From the NCBI RefSeq assembly GCF_014204535.1, contig NZ_JACHLR010000001.1, forward strand, positions 372,001-436,000: 64,000 nt of DNA, in the 5' to 3' direction. The notes beneath the pieces were generated by a model that saw nothing but the letters and a program-made list of their open reading frames with translations, did not search any database and was not told the DNA's origin. Below, in pieces: positions 29,905 through 39,061 of this stretch (position 1 is its first letter; the number at the start of each line of letters is the position of its first letter). The position numbers were made by a program, and so were the translations under genes. The DNA comes from Novosphingobium chloroacetimidivorans. GTDB lineage: Bacteria; Pseudomonadota; Alphaproteobacteria; Sphingomonadales; Sphingomonadaceae.

Positions 29905-30572
29905 GCCCACTCACCCCGGTAATCGTGGTTCTCGTCGACCATGGCCGTGAGCGTGGAGAGCGCGCCGGCGGGCTCGACGGTGTGTCGGCCCGGCTCCTGC
30001 GTGCCGGTCTTCGGCTGCTCGCCGCGCGCCAAGGCGTCGAGGATCGCATCCATCCGCTCGGGCGTCAGGTCTTCGTAGTTGTCGTCGTTGATCTGCACCA
30101 TCGGCGCAGAGGCGCAGTTGCCCATGCACTCGACCTCGGTGAAGGTCCAGAGACCGTCCTTGGTGGTGTGACCGTGATGCATGCCCCGCTTCTCGCAGGT
30201 GGCGATGATGTCATCCGAGCCGCGCAGCATGCACGGCGTCGTGCCGCAGACCTGCACATGGTAGCGACCGACCGGAACGAGATTGAACATCGTGTAGAAG
30301 GTCGCGACTTCGAGCACCCGGATCACCGGCATGCTAAGCTCACGCGCGACAAACTCGATGACCGGGATCGGCAACCATCCTTGCGTGTTTGTCTCTTCGC
30401 CGACCTGGCGCTGCGCATAGTCGAGCAACGCCATCACCGCCGAGCGCTGACGCCCTTCGGGATAGCGCGCGATCGCCGCCTTGGCCTTGTCCGCCCAGCC
30501 TTGCGTCCAGGCGAACTGGCCCCAACGGGCCCGCAGCTCGGGCGTGTCGGGTTCGATGCTACGCTCGGCCAT
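29901..30572 (-). CDS. nuoE: NADH-quinone oxidoreductase subunit E
   Basis: Thioredoxin-like subunit with the N1a 2Fe-2S cluster. Ligands are visible as [10 protein letters not shown] and [12 protein letters not shown] 30572 gives MAERSIEPD and shares one base with the upstream stop (TAATG); the frame is open nine codons further but that is unlikely to be used. The C-terminal tail of about 45 residues beyond the fold ([11 protein letters not shown] onward) is Pro/Thr-rich. Confidence 0.96.
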   Translation of the reverse strand: MAERSIEPDTPELRARWGQFAWTQGWADKAKAAIARYPEGRQRSAVMALLDYAQRQVGEETNTQGWLPIPVIEFVARELSMPVIRVLEVATFYTMFNLVPVGRYHVQVCGTTPCMLRGSDDIIATCEKRGMHHGHTTKDGLWTFTEVECMGNCASAPMVQINDDNYEDLTPERMDAILDALARGEQPKTGTQEPGRHTVEPAGALSTLTAMVDENHDYRGEWA

Positions 30573-30907
30573 TAGCGAACAAACTCCACGCGAGAGCACT
30601 TGTCGCCCTCGAAACTGTAGATCGACATAACCTCGAACGGCACCGCTTCGGCCGAGCGCGAGACGGTCTCGTGCAGGACGACGTACTCGCCCAGCTCATA
30701 GCCCTTGAGGATCTCGGCCCGGTTCTGCGGAAATTCGGCGAACATGGCCTTCAGACCGGAACGAACGCCTTCGCGACCGTCCCGCAGAACCGCCCCGCGA
30801 TAGCTCGCCTCGCAGGCATCCTCGGTCATCAGCTCGACATAAGCGTCGGCGTCCTGCGCATTGTAGTGCGCGATCATCTCTTGGGCGATCGCAAGACGGT
30901 CAGCCAC
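30572..30907 (-). CDS. NTF2/SnoaL-like small protein in the nuo operon
   Basis: 111 aa with the cone-shaped NTF2-like fold pattern: N-terminal helices MADRLAIAQEMIAHYNAQD, then a beta-rich part ending EVMSIYSFEGDKCSRVEFVR. The family includes steroid isomerases, polyketide cyclases and small-molecule binding proteins; the pocket residues do not allow a specific assignment. It overlaps the small membrane gene upstream by 8 nt and touches nuoE by one base, so it is tightly embedded in the operon. Confidence 0.85.
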   Translation of the reverse strand: MADRLAIAQEMIAHYNAQDADAYVELMTEDACEASYRGAVLRDGREGVRSGLKAMFAEFPQNRAEILKGYELGEYVVLHETVSRSAEAVPFEVMSIYSFEGDKCSRVEFVR

Positions 30908-31073
30908 GCGCGTTCTTACTCCACAGCCTTTGCGCGGCGACCACCCAACCGGTCGTCGCCGCGATTACGAATACCATGCCTGCGCCCGGAACCGCCTGGC
31001 CGATCGCAAAGGCGACAAGCGCGATCGCAAGAGCGACCGCAAGGAAGACCCAGGGCGCCGGACGCTCAGCCAT
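30900..31073 (-). CDS. Small membrane protein in the nuo operon (57 aa)
   Basis: ATG 31073 gives MAERPAPWVFLAVALAIALV, with two hydrophobic helices (about 8-24 and 29-46) and a basic C-terminus. It overlaps its upstream neighbour and the NTF2-like gene by 8 nt each. No family recognised. Coupling on both sides argues that it is a real gene. Confidence 0.65.
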   Translation of the reverse strand: MAERPAPWVFLAVALAIALVAFAIGQAVPGAGMVFVIAATTGWVVAAQRLWSKNARG

Positions 31074-31266
31074 GATTGCGCTTCCGCTTGAGCCAGACAT
31101 CCTGGCTGAACAGGAACATCTCGAACCCGCCGATCGCCGTCACCAGCATCGGCAGCATCTCCGATGCCCTGAAACCGAAGTACAACGCCGCGAAATAGGC
31201 GATCGCCAGAACCAGCCCGGTAACCATGCCCCAAACCCGCGTCATGCCAAACATCTCTGCCTTCAT
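31066..31266 (-). CDS. Small membrane protein in the nuo operon (66 aa)
   Basis: ATG 31266 (MKAEMFGMTRVWGM) with GGGAG about 12 nt upstream. Two hydrophobic helices: MVTGLVLAIAYFAALYFGF and MLPMLVTAIGGFEMFLF, with a basic tail KRKRNHG. It begins 82 nt downstream of nuoD and overlaps the next gene by 8 nt. Unknown family; might assist complex I membrane arm assembly (inference from position). Confidence 0.65.
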   Translation of the reverse strand: MKAEMFGMTRVWGMVTGLVLAIAYFAALYFGFRASEMLPMLVTAIGGFEMFLFSQDVWLKRKRNHG

Positions 31267-31347
31267 CTTCACGTACTCCCGCGATTCCCCGCTACGCACA
31301 CACCCGAGGCAAGGGGTCCCACCCCACTTGCACCGGCATTCAAAATC

Positions 31348-32562
31348 CTATCGGTCGCATTCCCCGAAAACGACATCGATCGCGCCCAGAATGGCCGTGG
31401 CATCGGGCAGCATGTGCCCCTTGCACATCATGTCCATCGCCTGGAGGTGCGAGAACGCCGTCGGCCGGATCTTGCAGCGGTACGGCTTGTTCGAGCCGTC
31501 CGAGACCAGGTAGACGCCGAACTCGCCCTTGGGGCTTTCCGTCGCGACGTAGACTTCGCCCGCCGGCACGTGGAAGCCCTCGGTGTAGAGCTTGAAGTGA
31601 TGGATCAGCGATTCCATCGAGCTCTTCATCTCGGCGCGCTTGGGCGGCACGATCTTGCGATCGGTCGAAGCGATCGGACCTTCCGGCATCTCGCGCAGGC
31701 ACTGCTTCATGATGCGAGCGGACTGGCGCACTTCCTCGACCCGGACCATGAAGCGGTCGTAGCAGTCCGAATTCGTGCCCACCGGAATGTCGAAGTCCAT
31801 GCGGTCGTAGACGTCGTAGGGCTGGCTCTTGCGCAAGTCCCACGGAATGCCCGCACCGCGGATCATCGGGCCTGAGAAGCCCCAGGCGATCGAATCGTCA
31901 CGGCTGACCTTGGCGATATCGACGTTGCGCTGCTTGAAGATGCGGTTGTCGACCACCAGGCTCATCGCGTCTTCGAAGAGTGTCGGCAGGCGCGAGTCGA
32001 GCCAGTCGCCGATGTCGGTCAGCAGCTTGAGCGGAACGTCCTGGTGGACGCCACCGGGGCGGAACCAGGCCGCGTGCATGCGCGCGCCCGATGCCCGCTC
32101 GAAGAAGTTGAGGCAGTCCTCACGGATTTCGAAAAGCCACAGGTTCGGCGTCATCGCGCCCACGTCCATGACGTGCGACCCGAGGTTGAGCATATGGTTG
32201 CAGATGCGCGTCAGCTCGGCGAACAGCACGCGCAGGTACTGCGCACGCAGCGGCACTTCGAGATTCAACAGCTTCTCGATCGCGAGCACGTAGCTGTGCT
32301 CCATGCACAGCGGCGAGCAGTAATCCAGGCGATCGAAGTAGGGCAGCGCCTGGAGGTAGGTCTTGTGCTCGATCAGCTTCTCGGTGCCGCGATGAAGCAG
32401 GCCGACGTGCGGATCGACCCGCTCGATCACCTCGCCGTCCAGTTCCATAACCATGCGCAGCACGCCATGCGCCGCGGGGTGCTGTGGCCCGAAGTTGATG
32501 GTGTAGTTGTCGACCGACTCGCCCGTGTTGGTGGGCGAGCGTTCCAGAGTCATTCCGCTCAT
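31348..32562 (-). CDS. nuoD: NADH-quinone oxidoreductase subunit D
   Basis: 404-aa 49-kDa-type subunit lining the quinone site of complex I. Conserved [22 protein letters not shown] near the N-terminus (shortened), [28 protein letters not shown] and a C-terminal CIDVVFGE-like end ([12 protein letters not shown]). It is separate from nuoC, as in alphaproteobacteria and unlike the E. coli nuoCD fusion. Confidence 0.97.
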   Translation of the reverse strand: MSGMTLERSPTNTGESVDNYTINFGPQHPAAHGVLRMVMELDGEVIERVDPHVGLLHRGTEKLIEHKTYLQALPYFDRLDYCSPLCMEHSYVLAIEKLLNLEVPLRAQYLRVLFAELTRICNHMLNLGSHVMDVGAMTPNLWLFEIREDCLNFFERASGARMHAAWFRPGGVHQDVPLKLLTDIGDWLDSRLPTLFEDAMSLVVDNRIFKQRNVDIAKVSRDDSIAWGFSGPMIRGAGIPWDLRKSQPYDVYDRMDFDIPVGTNSDCYDRFMVRVEEVRQSARIMKQCLREMPEGPIASTDRKIVPPKRAEMKSSMESLIHHFKLYTEGFHVPAGEVYVATESPKGEFGVYLVSDGSNKPYRCKIRPTAFSHLQAMDMMCKGHMLPDATAILGAIDVVFGECDR

Positions 32563-32564
32563 GA

Positions 32565-33464
32565 TCAGCTACCTTCGGGAGCGGGACCGCCGCCCTGCTT
32601 GTCCGACGCAGGGCCCTCGGCCGGGCGGTCGGGCTTGGAAGCGGTCGGCTCGGGAGCACCCGGCTCGGGCGTGCCGCTGGTCTTCACCGTCGGCACGCTC
32701 TGACCCTGGCCGGCAATCGTGCCGGACGTGGTGGCGCTCGGCGCGACCTTCTGTTCGGCCTTGCTGTCGCTCGGTTCGGCGGCCCCGCTCTGCCCGGGCT
32801 TCTCGGTGGTCTTGGGCTCTGCGACGGAGGGCGCCGCCGGTTTGGCGGAGGCCTTCTCGTCACCAGGAAGCACGTAGTCCGCGCCTTCCCACGGGCTCAG
32901 GAAGTCGAACGAGCGCAAGTCCTGCGCCAGCTTGACCGGCTCGTAGACGACGCGCTTGTCCTCCTCGGAATAGCGCAGTTCGTGGTAGCCGGTGAGCGGA
33001 AAGTCCTTGCGGAACGGATGCCCTTCGAAACCGTAGTCCGTCAGGATGCGGCGAAGGTCCTGGTTGCCGGCGAAGACGACGCCGTACATGTCGAACACCT
33101 CGCGCTCGAGCCAACCGGCGACCGGCCACAGCGTGGTGACGGTGGGCACAGGCGTGTTCTCGGCTGCCGTCACCTTCACCATCACGCGATGGTTCTTCGT
33201 CAGCGACAGCAGCATGTAAACGACTTCGAACCGCTCGACACGCGACGGATAGTCGGCGCCAGCGATCTCCATCAGCTGCTGGTACTGGTGCTCGTCGCGC
33301 AGCAGGCGCAGCGCATCCTCGATACTGTCGCGCCGGACAGTAAGCACGAGTTCCTCGAACTCTTCCTTCGCATCGACCAGCATGGAGCCGAGCGCGGCCG
33401 AGAGTGTGTCGAGCACACCCTCGCTGGACGCGATCCTGGGGGCGGAGTGCAGAACGGTCGCCAT
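32565..33464 (-). CDS. nuoC: NADH-quinone oxidoreductase subunit C with long low-complexity tail
   Basis: 30-kDa-type subunit of complex I. Residues 1-200 are the conserved domain: [39 protein letters not shown] and the signature [16 protein letters not shown]. Residues about 203-299 are an Ala/Pro/Ser/Lys/Glu-rich tail with no predicted fold, an addition to the usual length of about 200. It ends 2 nt before nuoD. Confidence 0.96.
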   Translation of the reverse strand: MATVLHSAPRIASSEGVLDTLSAALGSMLVDAKEEFEELVLTVRRDSIEDALRLLRDEHQYQQLMEIAGADYPSRVERFEVVYMLLSLTKNHRVMVKVTAAENTPVPTVTTLWPVAGWLEREVFDMYGVVFAGNQDLRRILTDYGFEGHPFRKDFPLTGYHELRYSEEDKRVVYEPVKLAQDLRSFDFLSPWEGADYVLPGDEKASAKPAAPSVAEPKTTEKPGQSGAAEPSDSKAEQKVAPSATTSGTIAGQGQSVPTVKTSGTPEPGAPEPTASKPDRPAEGPASDKQGGGPAPEGS

Positions 33465-33467
33465 GGC

Positions 33468-34028
33468 TCAGCGCTCCAGAGTGCCGACGCGGCGGATCTT
33501 GCGCTGCAACTGCATCACGCCATAGAGCAGCGCTTCGGCAGTCGGCGGGCAACCCGGCACGTAGATATCGACCGGCACGATGCGATCGCAACCGCGCACG
33601 ACGCTGTAGCTATAATGATAGTAACCGCCGCCGTTGGCGCACGATCCCATCGAGATCACGTACTTGGGATCCGACATCTGGTCGTACACGCGGCGCAGCG
33701 CCGGAGCCATCTTGTTGCACAGCGTGCCGGCCACGATCATCACGTCCGACTGGCGCGGGGAGGCGCGCGGGGCAACGCCGAAGCGCTCCATGTCGTAGCG
33801 CGGCATGTTGACGTGGATCATCTCGACCGCACAGCAGGCGAGGCCGAAGGTCATCCACCACAGCGAGCCGGTGCGCGCCCACTGGAACAGCTCCTCGGTG
33901 CTGGTCACCAGGAAACCCTTGTCGGACACTTCTTGGTTCAGCCCGTCGAAGAACGACTGATCGGGCAGCGTAGCCGCGCTCTCGGGAACGTGACCGTCCT
34001 TGCGAAATTGGGTGACGAGATCGGTCAT
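33468..34028 (-). CDS. nuoB: NADH-quinone oxidoreductase subunit B
   Basis: 186-aa subunit holding cluster N2, the last electron carrier before quinone. Ligand motifs: [23 protein letters not shown] and [18 protein letters not shown] 34028 overlaps the nuoA stop (ATGA), which decides the start against an in-frame site nine codons upstream. Confidence 0.97.
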   Translation of the reverse strand: MTDLVTQFRKDGHVPESAATLPDQSFFDGLNQEVSDKGFLVTSTEELFQWARTGSLWWMTFGLACCAVEMIHVNMPRYDMERFGVAPRASPRQSDVMIVAGTLCNKMAPALRRVYDQMSDPKYVISMGSCANGGGYYHYSYSVVRGCDRIVPVDIYVPGCPPTAEALLYGVMQLQRKIRRVGTLER

Positions 34029-34399
34029 TCCCAGTCCAGAGCTCCCTTCTTCCACGCGTAGGCGAGGCCGATCGCCAGTTCACCCAGGAACACCATCATG
34101 GTGATCCAGCCGGGCCACCCTGTCACGTCGAGCGAAACCGCCCATGGGAACAGGAACGCGGCTTCCAGGTCGAACACGATGAACAGGATCGCGATCAGGT
34201 AGAAGCGCACGTCGAACTGGCTGCGCGGGTCCTCGAACGCGGGGAAGCCGCATTCGTATTCGCTGAGCTTGTCAGCGTTCGGATTGTGCGTTCCCGTCAG
34301 CCGCGCCACGCCCATGGGCAGGAACACGAATGCCGTGGAGAGCGCCAGCGCGATCACCAGGAAAATCAGGATCGGCAGGTATTGCGAGAGGTCGACCAA
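34025..34399 (-). CDS. nuoA: NADH-quinone oxidoreductase subunit A
   Basis: 124-aa three-helix membrane subunit and first gene of the nuo operon. Typical [22 protein letters not shown] shortened here, and [15 protein letters not shown] place the start at TTG 34399 ([11 protein letters not shown]), the usual N-terminus; the 39 codons upstream in frame look non-coding. A perfect 13-bp inverted repeat lies 24 nt upstream. Confidence 0.93.
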   Translation of the reverse strand: MVDLSQYLPILIFLVIALALSTAFVFLPMGVARLTGTHNPNADKLSEYECGFPAFEDPRSQFDVRFYLIAILFIVFDLEAAFLFPWAVSLDVTGWPGWITMMVFLGELAIGLAYAWKKGALDWE

Positions 34400-34422
34400 A
34401 GCTCTGACTCGTTGCGATAACC

Positions 34423-34464
34423 GGTTGCACCGCGCCCTAGTCCCGCCCGGTGCGCGGTGCAACC
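34423..34464. promoter_or_regulatory. Perfect inverted repeat in the nuo operon leader
   Basis: GGTTGCACCGCGC (34423-34435) and its exact complement GCGCGGTGCAACC (34452-34464) with a 16-nt spacer. It ends 24 nt upstream of the nuoA TTG start. It could be an mRNA hairpin that controls translation or an operator for a dimeric regulator; the sequence cannot tell which. The remainder of 34400-34663 shows no gene. Confidence 0.55.
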
Positions 34465-34663
34465 CCGGGCGCCCCCCCTGGCCATCATAATGACGGCCGC
34501 GGGCGGTCGAAACCAATCTATGTCTATCCAGGCCGGCGAAGGCTTACATGAATGACGTTGCGCGCATCCATACCGACGGTATCGGCGCATTGCCAATGCC
34601 GCATTGCAGCATTATGCGCGATCCCAAGCGCTGTCCAACGCAATTACCGAGAGGGCTACAACC

Positions 34664-35860
34664 ATGGCACAGATTTCCGCCGCCGATCCCATCGTCATCC
34701 TGTCCTACGCACGCACGCCGATGGGCGGGCTACAGGGTGCCCTCGCCGACGTGAGCGCGACCGACCTGGGCGCTACCGCAGTTAAGGCGGCGGTTGAGCG
34801 CGCGGGCGTCTCGGGCGACGACATCGAGCGCATCTACATGGGCTGCGTGCTGCCCGCCGGTCTGGGCCAGGCTCCTGCCCGTCAGGCTGCGATCAAGGCG
34901 GGCCTGCCCAAGTCGGTGCAGGCCACCACGGTCAACAAGGTCTGCGGCTCGGGCATGCAGACGGTCATCATGGGCGCCGAGGCCCTGGCGTCGGGCTCGA
35001 TCGACATGGTCATCGCCGGGGGCATGGAGAGCATGACCAACGCGCCGTACTTGTCCAAGAAGCACCGCGGGGGCGCCCGTGCGGGCCACGACACCATGTA
35101 CGACCACATGTTCCTCGACGGCCTGGAAGACGCCTACGAGGAAGGCCGATCGATGGGCAGCTTCGCCCAGTGCACCGCCGACGAGTACCAGCTGACCCGC
35201 CAGGACCAGGACGCCTACGCCATCGAGTCGCTGCGCCGCGCCCAGGCCGCGATCTCCAGCGGCGCCTTCGCGGGCGAAGTGGTCCCCGTCACGGTCAAGA
35301 CCCGCAAGGGCGAAGTGATCGTCGACACCGACGAGGCGCCGGGCAAGGGCCAGCCCGACAAGATCCCGCAGCTCAAGGCGGCCTTCGCCAAGGAAGGCAC
35401 CATCACCGCCGCCAGCTCCAGCTCGATCTCGGACGGCGCCGCCGCTGTGGTGCTGACCCGCGCGAGCCAGGCGCAGGAAAAGGGCCTGAGCCCGATCGCA
35501 ACCGTGGTCGGCGTCGCCGCCCATGCGCAAGAGCCCGCCAAGTTCACCACCGCGCCCGCCGGTGCGATCACCAAGCTGCTCAAGAAGGTCGACTGGAACA
35601 TCGAGGACGTCGACCTGTTCGAGATCAACGAGGCCTTTGCATGCGTCGCCATGTTCGCGATGCATGACCTCGGCATCCCGCACGACAAGATCAACGTGCA
35701 TGGCGGCGCGACCGCACTGGGTCATCCGATCGGTGCCTCGGGCACCCGCATCATCGTGACTCTGCTCGGCGCGCTGAAGGAAAAAGGCCTGAAGCGCGGC
35801 ATCGCCTGCCTGTGCATCGGCGGCGGCGAGGCCACGGCCGTGGCCGTCGAGCTCGCTTGA
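34664..35860 (+). CDS. Acetyl-CoA C-acetyltransferase (thiolase)
   Basis: Condenses or cleaves acetoacetyl-CoA (PhaA/AtoB type). 398 aa. The nucleophile Cys94 is in VNKVCGSGMQ; further motifs are EINEAFACVAM, GGATALGHPIGASGTR (catalytic His) and CIGGGEATAV (second Cys). ATG 34664 is preceded by GAGAGGG; an in-frame ATG 20 codons upstream has no such site. It is divergent from the nuo operon. No phaB/phaC next to it, so whether it serves polyhydroxybutyrate or degradation is open. Confidence 0.94.
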   Translation: MAQISAADPIVILSYARTPMGGLQGALADVSATDLGATAVKAAVERAGVSGDDIERIYMGCVLPAGLGQAPARQAAIKAGLPKSVQATTVNKVCGSGMQTVIMGAEALASGSIDMVIAGGMESMTNAPYLSKKHRGGARAGHDTMYDHMFLDGLEDAYEEGRSMGSFAQCTADEYQLTRQDQDAYAIESLRRAQAAISSGAFAGEVVPVTVKTRKGEVIVDTDEAPGKGQPDKIPQLKAAFAKEGTITAASSSSISDGAAAVVLTRASQAQEKGLSPIATVVGVAAHAQEPAKFTTAPAGAITKLLKKVDWNIEDVDLFEINEAFACVAMFAMHDLGIPHDKINVHGGATALGHPIGASGTRIIVTLLGALKEKGLKRGIACLCIGGGEATAVAVELA

Positions 35861-35890
35861 AGACGGAAAAGATGGTTTGAAGACAGCATC

Positions 35891-35911
35891 GTCCCGGGCT
35901 TACCCCGGGAC
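35891..35911. repeat. REP-like palindrome after the thiolase gene
   Basis: GTCCCGGG-CTTAC-CCCGGGAC, an 8-bp perfect stem with a 5-nt loop, 30 nt after the thiolase stop. No T-run follows. It is related to the copies at 45762-45790 and (degenerate) 42689-42709. It may also act as a transcript end for the convergent genes. Confidence 0.6.
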
Positions 35912-36008
35912 CGTGTTCGCCATCTCACCCACTAGCTATTAGGCGCCTCAAAGCGGTCGCGACATGCGGCGACCGGCTCCGGGCAAGCCCGGCAAGAAGC
36001 ATGCCGCC

Positions 36009-36494
36009 CTACGGCTCGCCCGTACCCCACAGCCGCTCGGCGGGGGCAAACGCCTTGTGCCCGTCGGCGTCGAACTGACACCAGCCCGCCTCGCACTCGC
36101 CCAGCAGGCCCACCACGCCCGGTTCGACTCGCCATTGCAGGTGCGACCCGCTCTTGGGCTCGGCCCGCATCTCGGCAGCCCCCTTGCCGACCACGATGGC
36201 CGCGCGCTGGCGCGACAGCAGCAGGTCGCGCATCCATCCCTTGTCGCCGGCAGGATCCTCGATGAGCCGCCACGCCCCCTCGCGTCGGAGCACCTTCACC
36301 GGAAGGTGCGGTCGCCGGTAGACCCACGATATCCGGTAACTGTCTCCCGGACCCACTCGCATGTTAGCGACATCGGCATCGATCGAGGCCCAATAGGGTA
36401 CGCCCTCGTCCTCGGCATGTGCGGGCATGGCCGCCATACAAAGGGCAAGAGCAAGGGCGAGCCGGGAACGCAGCGCAGTCATGGGCCGCTGCAT
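36009..36494 (-). CDS. Exported SH3-domain (SH3b) protein
   Basis: 161 aa. A cleavable signal peptide is likely (LALALALCMAAMPAHA then EDEG). The mature part has the bacterial SH3 pattern ASIDADVANMRVGPGDSYRI ... WVYRR, then a second SH3-like half (AAEMRAEPKSGSHLQWRVEPGVVGLLGEC shortened). Two cysteines (ECEAGWC) may form a disulfide. Such proteins usually bind peptidoglycan or act as envelope scaffolds. ATG 36482 is an alternative start. Confidence 0.88.
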   Translation of the reverse strand: MQRPMTALRSRLALALALCMAAMPAHAEDEGVPYWASIDADVANMRVGPGDSYRISWVYRRPHLPVKVLRREGAWRLIEDPAGDKGWMRDLLLSRQRAAIVVGKGAAEMRAEPKSGSHLQWRVEPGVVGLLGECEAGWCQFDADGHKAFAPAERLWGTGEP

Positions 36495-36565
36495 AGCCCT
36501 CTCGTGAACATCGCTTCAAGGCTTCTTGACCGTCGGACGGCCCTCGTCCACCCGCTGGCGCCGAG

Positions 36566-37585
36566 ATGAACGCCGACACCACCCAGCCGAACACGCCGCC
36601 CCCTGTCGCCCGCAAGCCGCGGGTGATCGTCACGCGCCGCCTGCTACCCGCTATCGAAGCGCGGATGCAGGACTTGTTCGACGTCCAGTTCAATCCCGAC
36701 GACAAGCCGCTCTCCCGCGAAGAGTTGGCAGCAGCGATGGACGCCTGCGACGTGCTGGTGCCCACGGTCACCGACAGGCTCGATGCCGCCTTGATCGCCA
36801 GCGCGGGCGAGCGCCTGAAGCTGATCGCGCAGTTCGGTGCCGGAACCGACAACATCGATGTCGCCGCCGCGCACGCACGCAGGATTCTCGTCAGCAACAC
36901 GCCCGGCGTCTTCACCGACGATACGGCCGACCTGACTCTGGCGCTGATCATCTTCGTCGCGCGCGGCTTTGCCGAAAGCGCGCGCGTGCTGGGCGAAGGC
37001 GGCTGGGAGGGTTGGAGCCCGACCAGCCTGCTGGGCCACAATCTGGTCGGCAAGCGGCTGGGGATCGTCGGCATGGGTCGGATCGGCCAAGGCGTCGCCA
37101 GACGGGCACGGGCGTTCGGGCTCGAGATCGCGTACCACAATCGCAATCGCCTCCCAGTGGAGCTGGAAGCCGAGCTTGCCGCCCACTATCAGCCCGAGCT
37201 CGACGCGCTGGTGGCACAATCCGACATCCTCACGCTGCACTGCCCTGCCCTGCCCGGCGGTGAGGCGCTGCTCGATCATCGCCGGCTGGCGCTGATGAAG
37301 GACGGGGCACTGCTGATCAACACCGCGCGCGGCCAGCTGGTCGACGAGGAAGCGCTGATCGAAAGCTTGCGTGGAGGTCGCCTCGGCGGGGCCGGCCTCG
37401 ACGTCTTCGCTGGCGAGCCGCACCTCGATCCGCGACTGCTGGCATTTCCCAACGTGCTGGTGTTGCCGCACCTGGGCAGTGCGACCAGAGAGGGACGCGA
37501 GGCGGCCGGCGAGCGCGTCATCGCCAACATCCGCTCGTGGGCCGACGGGCATCGGCTGCCGGACCGCGTGCTCCCGCCGACGTAA
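36566..37585 (+). CDS. D-2-hydroxyacid dehydrogenase (glyoxylate/hydroxypyruvate reductase type)
   Basis: 339 aa. Rossmann motif GIVGMGRIGQGVARR, with catalytic Arg in INTARGQLVDE, Glu in GLDVFAGEP and His in VLPHLGSATREG. The family reduces 2-keto acids such as glyoxylate or hydroxypyruvate with NAD(P)H. The substrate cannot be read from the sequence. It is divergent from the SH3-domain gene and stands alone on this strand. Confidence 0.92.
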   Translation: MNADTTQPNTPPPVARKPRVIVTRRLLPAIEARMQDLFDVQFNPDDKPLSREELAAAMDACDVLVPTVTDRLDAALIASAGERLKLIAQFGAGTDNIDVAAAHARRILVSNTPGVFTDDTADLTLALIIFVARGFAESARVLGEGGWEGWSPTSLLGHNLVGKRLGIVGMGRIGQGVARRARAFGLEIAYHNRNRLPVELEAELAAHYQPELDALVAQSDILTLHCPALPGGEALLDHRRLALMKDGALLINTARGQLVDEEALIESLRGGRLGGAGLDVFAGEPHLDPRLLAFPNVLVLPHLGSATREGREAAGERVIANIRSWADGHRLPDRVLPPT

Positions 37586-37688
37586 GTCTCTTCGCCAGAG
37601 CCTTGTGCGGTAACCGAATCTCGACCTAACTGCGCTACCCCGCGGTAACGATGCCGATCACGGGCCTCGTACGGGGGATTGCCGAACC

Positions 37689-38990
37689 ATGCCGTTTCGC
37701 CGCGCTTCGATGCATGGGGCGCTGTTCGTCGCCGCTCTCGCCGCAGCCACCCTGCCCGCGATTGCGGTTGCGCAGGATGGGTCGGTCGAGGCGAGCGATA
37801 GCGGCGACACCGCCTGGCTGCTCGCCGCGACGGCTCTGCTCCTCATTGCTGCGCTTCCGGGCATGGCGCTGTTCCAGGCCGGACGAACGCGCACGAACGC
37901 ATTCGTCGCGACGCTGGTGCAACCCGCGGCCGTCGCGGCCGCAGTGTCGCTGGCGTGGATCCTGGTGGGCTACACTCTCGCGTTCGGCGGAGTGGCATCC
38001 GGATGGCTCGGCGGCGGCAATGCCTTGGCGCTGATGGAGCTCGGCAACGTACGCGATGGTTTGTCGGTGCCCGAGAGCGCCTTTGCGCTGTTCCAGATCG
38101 GCTGTGCGATGCTCGCTGCCGTGATCATGATCGGCGCCTGGTCCGGTCGTGCCCGGTTCGGGTGGGTCGTCCTGTTCGTCACGATCTGGAGCGTCGTGGT
38201 GCTGGCGCCGGTGATGCACTGGCTTTGGGGCGGCGGCTGGCTGGCTTCGGCGAGCGGCACCATCGATTTCGCAGGCGGCACCGCGCTGGAGGTTTCGGCC
38301 GGAACCAGCGCGCTGGTGACTGCCGTGCTGATGGGACGGGGAAGCGACTTCGACGGCGAGCGGCCGATAGGCCTGTCGCCGATCACCCTGGCAGGCGCCC
38401 TCTTACTATGGATCGGCTGGTTCGGCCTGTGCGGCGGGTCGGCCTTTGCGGCCAACGACGATGCTGCATCGGCGCTGATCTCCGCGCATGCTGCGGCTTG
38501 CGCGGGAGGCCTGGCCCGGCTGTTGATCGATCGCTTGCGGGGAGAACCACCGCGGGCAGAATCGTTTGCGCTCGGCCTCGTCTCGGGCTTGGCGGCGATC
38601 GCCTCGGCCGCTCTCTATGTTTCGCCCGCAGCTGCCGCCCTGATAGGCGCCGCCGGGTCGGCGCTGTCGGCCGGCGCTGCCTGGCTGGTCCGACGCCTGA
38701 GGATCGACGACCGGCTCGATGTCTTCGCTTTGTTCGCCGTCCCAGGCGCTGCGGGCTCGCTGCTCGTGGGCGTCTTCATGGCACCGGCACTGGGAGGCAC
38801 TGGGTACGATGACACGATGAACCCGATCGCCCAGATCGCGGGGCAGACGATCGGAGTGGTCGTGGTAGCCGCATGGTCGGCGATCGGCAGCACCGTCATC
38901 GCCTTGATGGCCTCGCTCGCCTTTCCCATGCGCGTCAGCGAGGCGTCCGAGGAGGCCGGGCTGGACACGGCGATGCACGGCGAGCGTTGA
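37689..38990 (+). CDS. Ammonium transporter (Amt) homologue with altered pore residues
   Basis: 433 aa with a signal peptide (ending AIAVAQDG) and about 11 membrane helices. Amt family segments are clear: LPGMALFQAGRTRTN, APVMHWLWGGGWLAS, GTIDFAGGTALEVSAG, LLLWIGWFGLCGGSAFAAND and RIDDRLDVFALFAVPGAAGS. By alignment to E. coli AmtB as I recall it, the twin histidines are replaced (His168 by Glu, His318 by Phe) while the Asp of the DFAGG motif is kept. No glnK is next to it. Transport of ammonium is therefore uncertain. Confidence 0.88.
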   Translation: MPFRRASMHGALFVAALAAATLPAIAVAQDGSVEASDSGDTAWLLAATALLLIAALPGMALFQAGRTRTNAFVATLVQPAAVAAAVSLAWILVGYTLAFGGVASGWLGGGNALALMELGNVRDGLSVPESAFALFQIGCAMLAAVIMIGAWSGRARFGWVVLFVTIWSVVVLAPVMHWLWGGGWLASASGTIDFAGGTALEVSAGTSALVTAVLMGRGSDFDGERPIGLSPITLAGALLLWIGWFGLCGGSAFAANDDAASALISAHAAACAGGLARLLIDRLRGEPPRAESFALGLVSGLAAIASAALYVSPAAAALIGAAGSALSAGAAWLVRRLRIDDRLDVFALFAVPGAAGSLLVGVFMAPALGGTGYDDTMNPIAQIAGQTIGVVVVAAWSAIGSTVIALMASLAFPMRVSEASEEAGLDTAMHGER

Positions 38991-39061
38991 GCTTATCCGG
39001 CTTCCCGTTCGCGTCTAGCACAGGCGAGACACGAACGGGGGGATGCAATGCCGCCTGAGGC

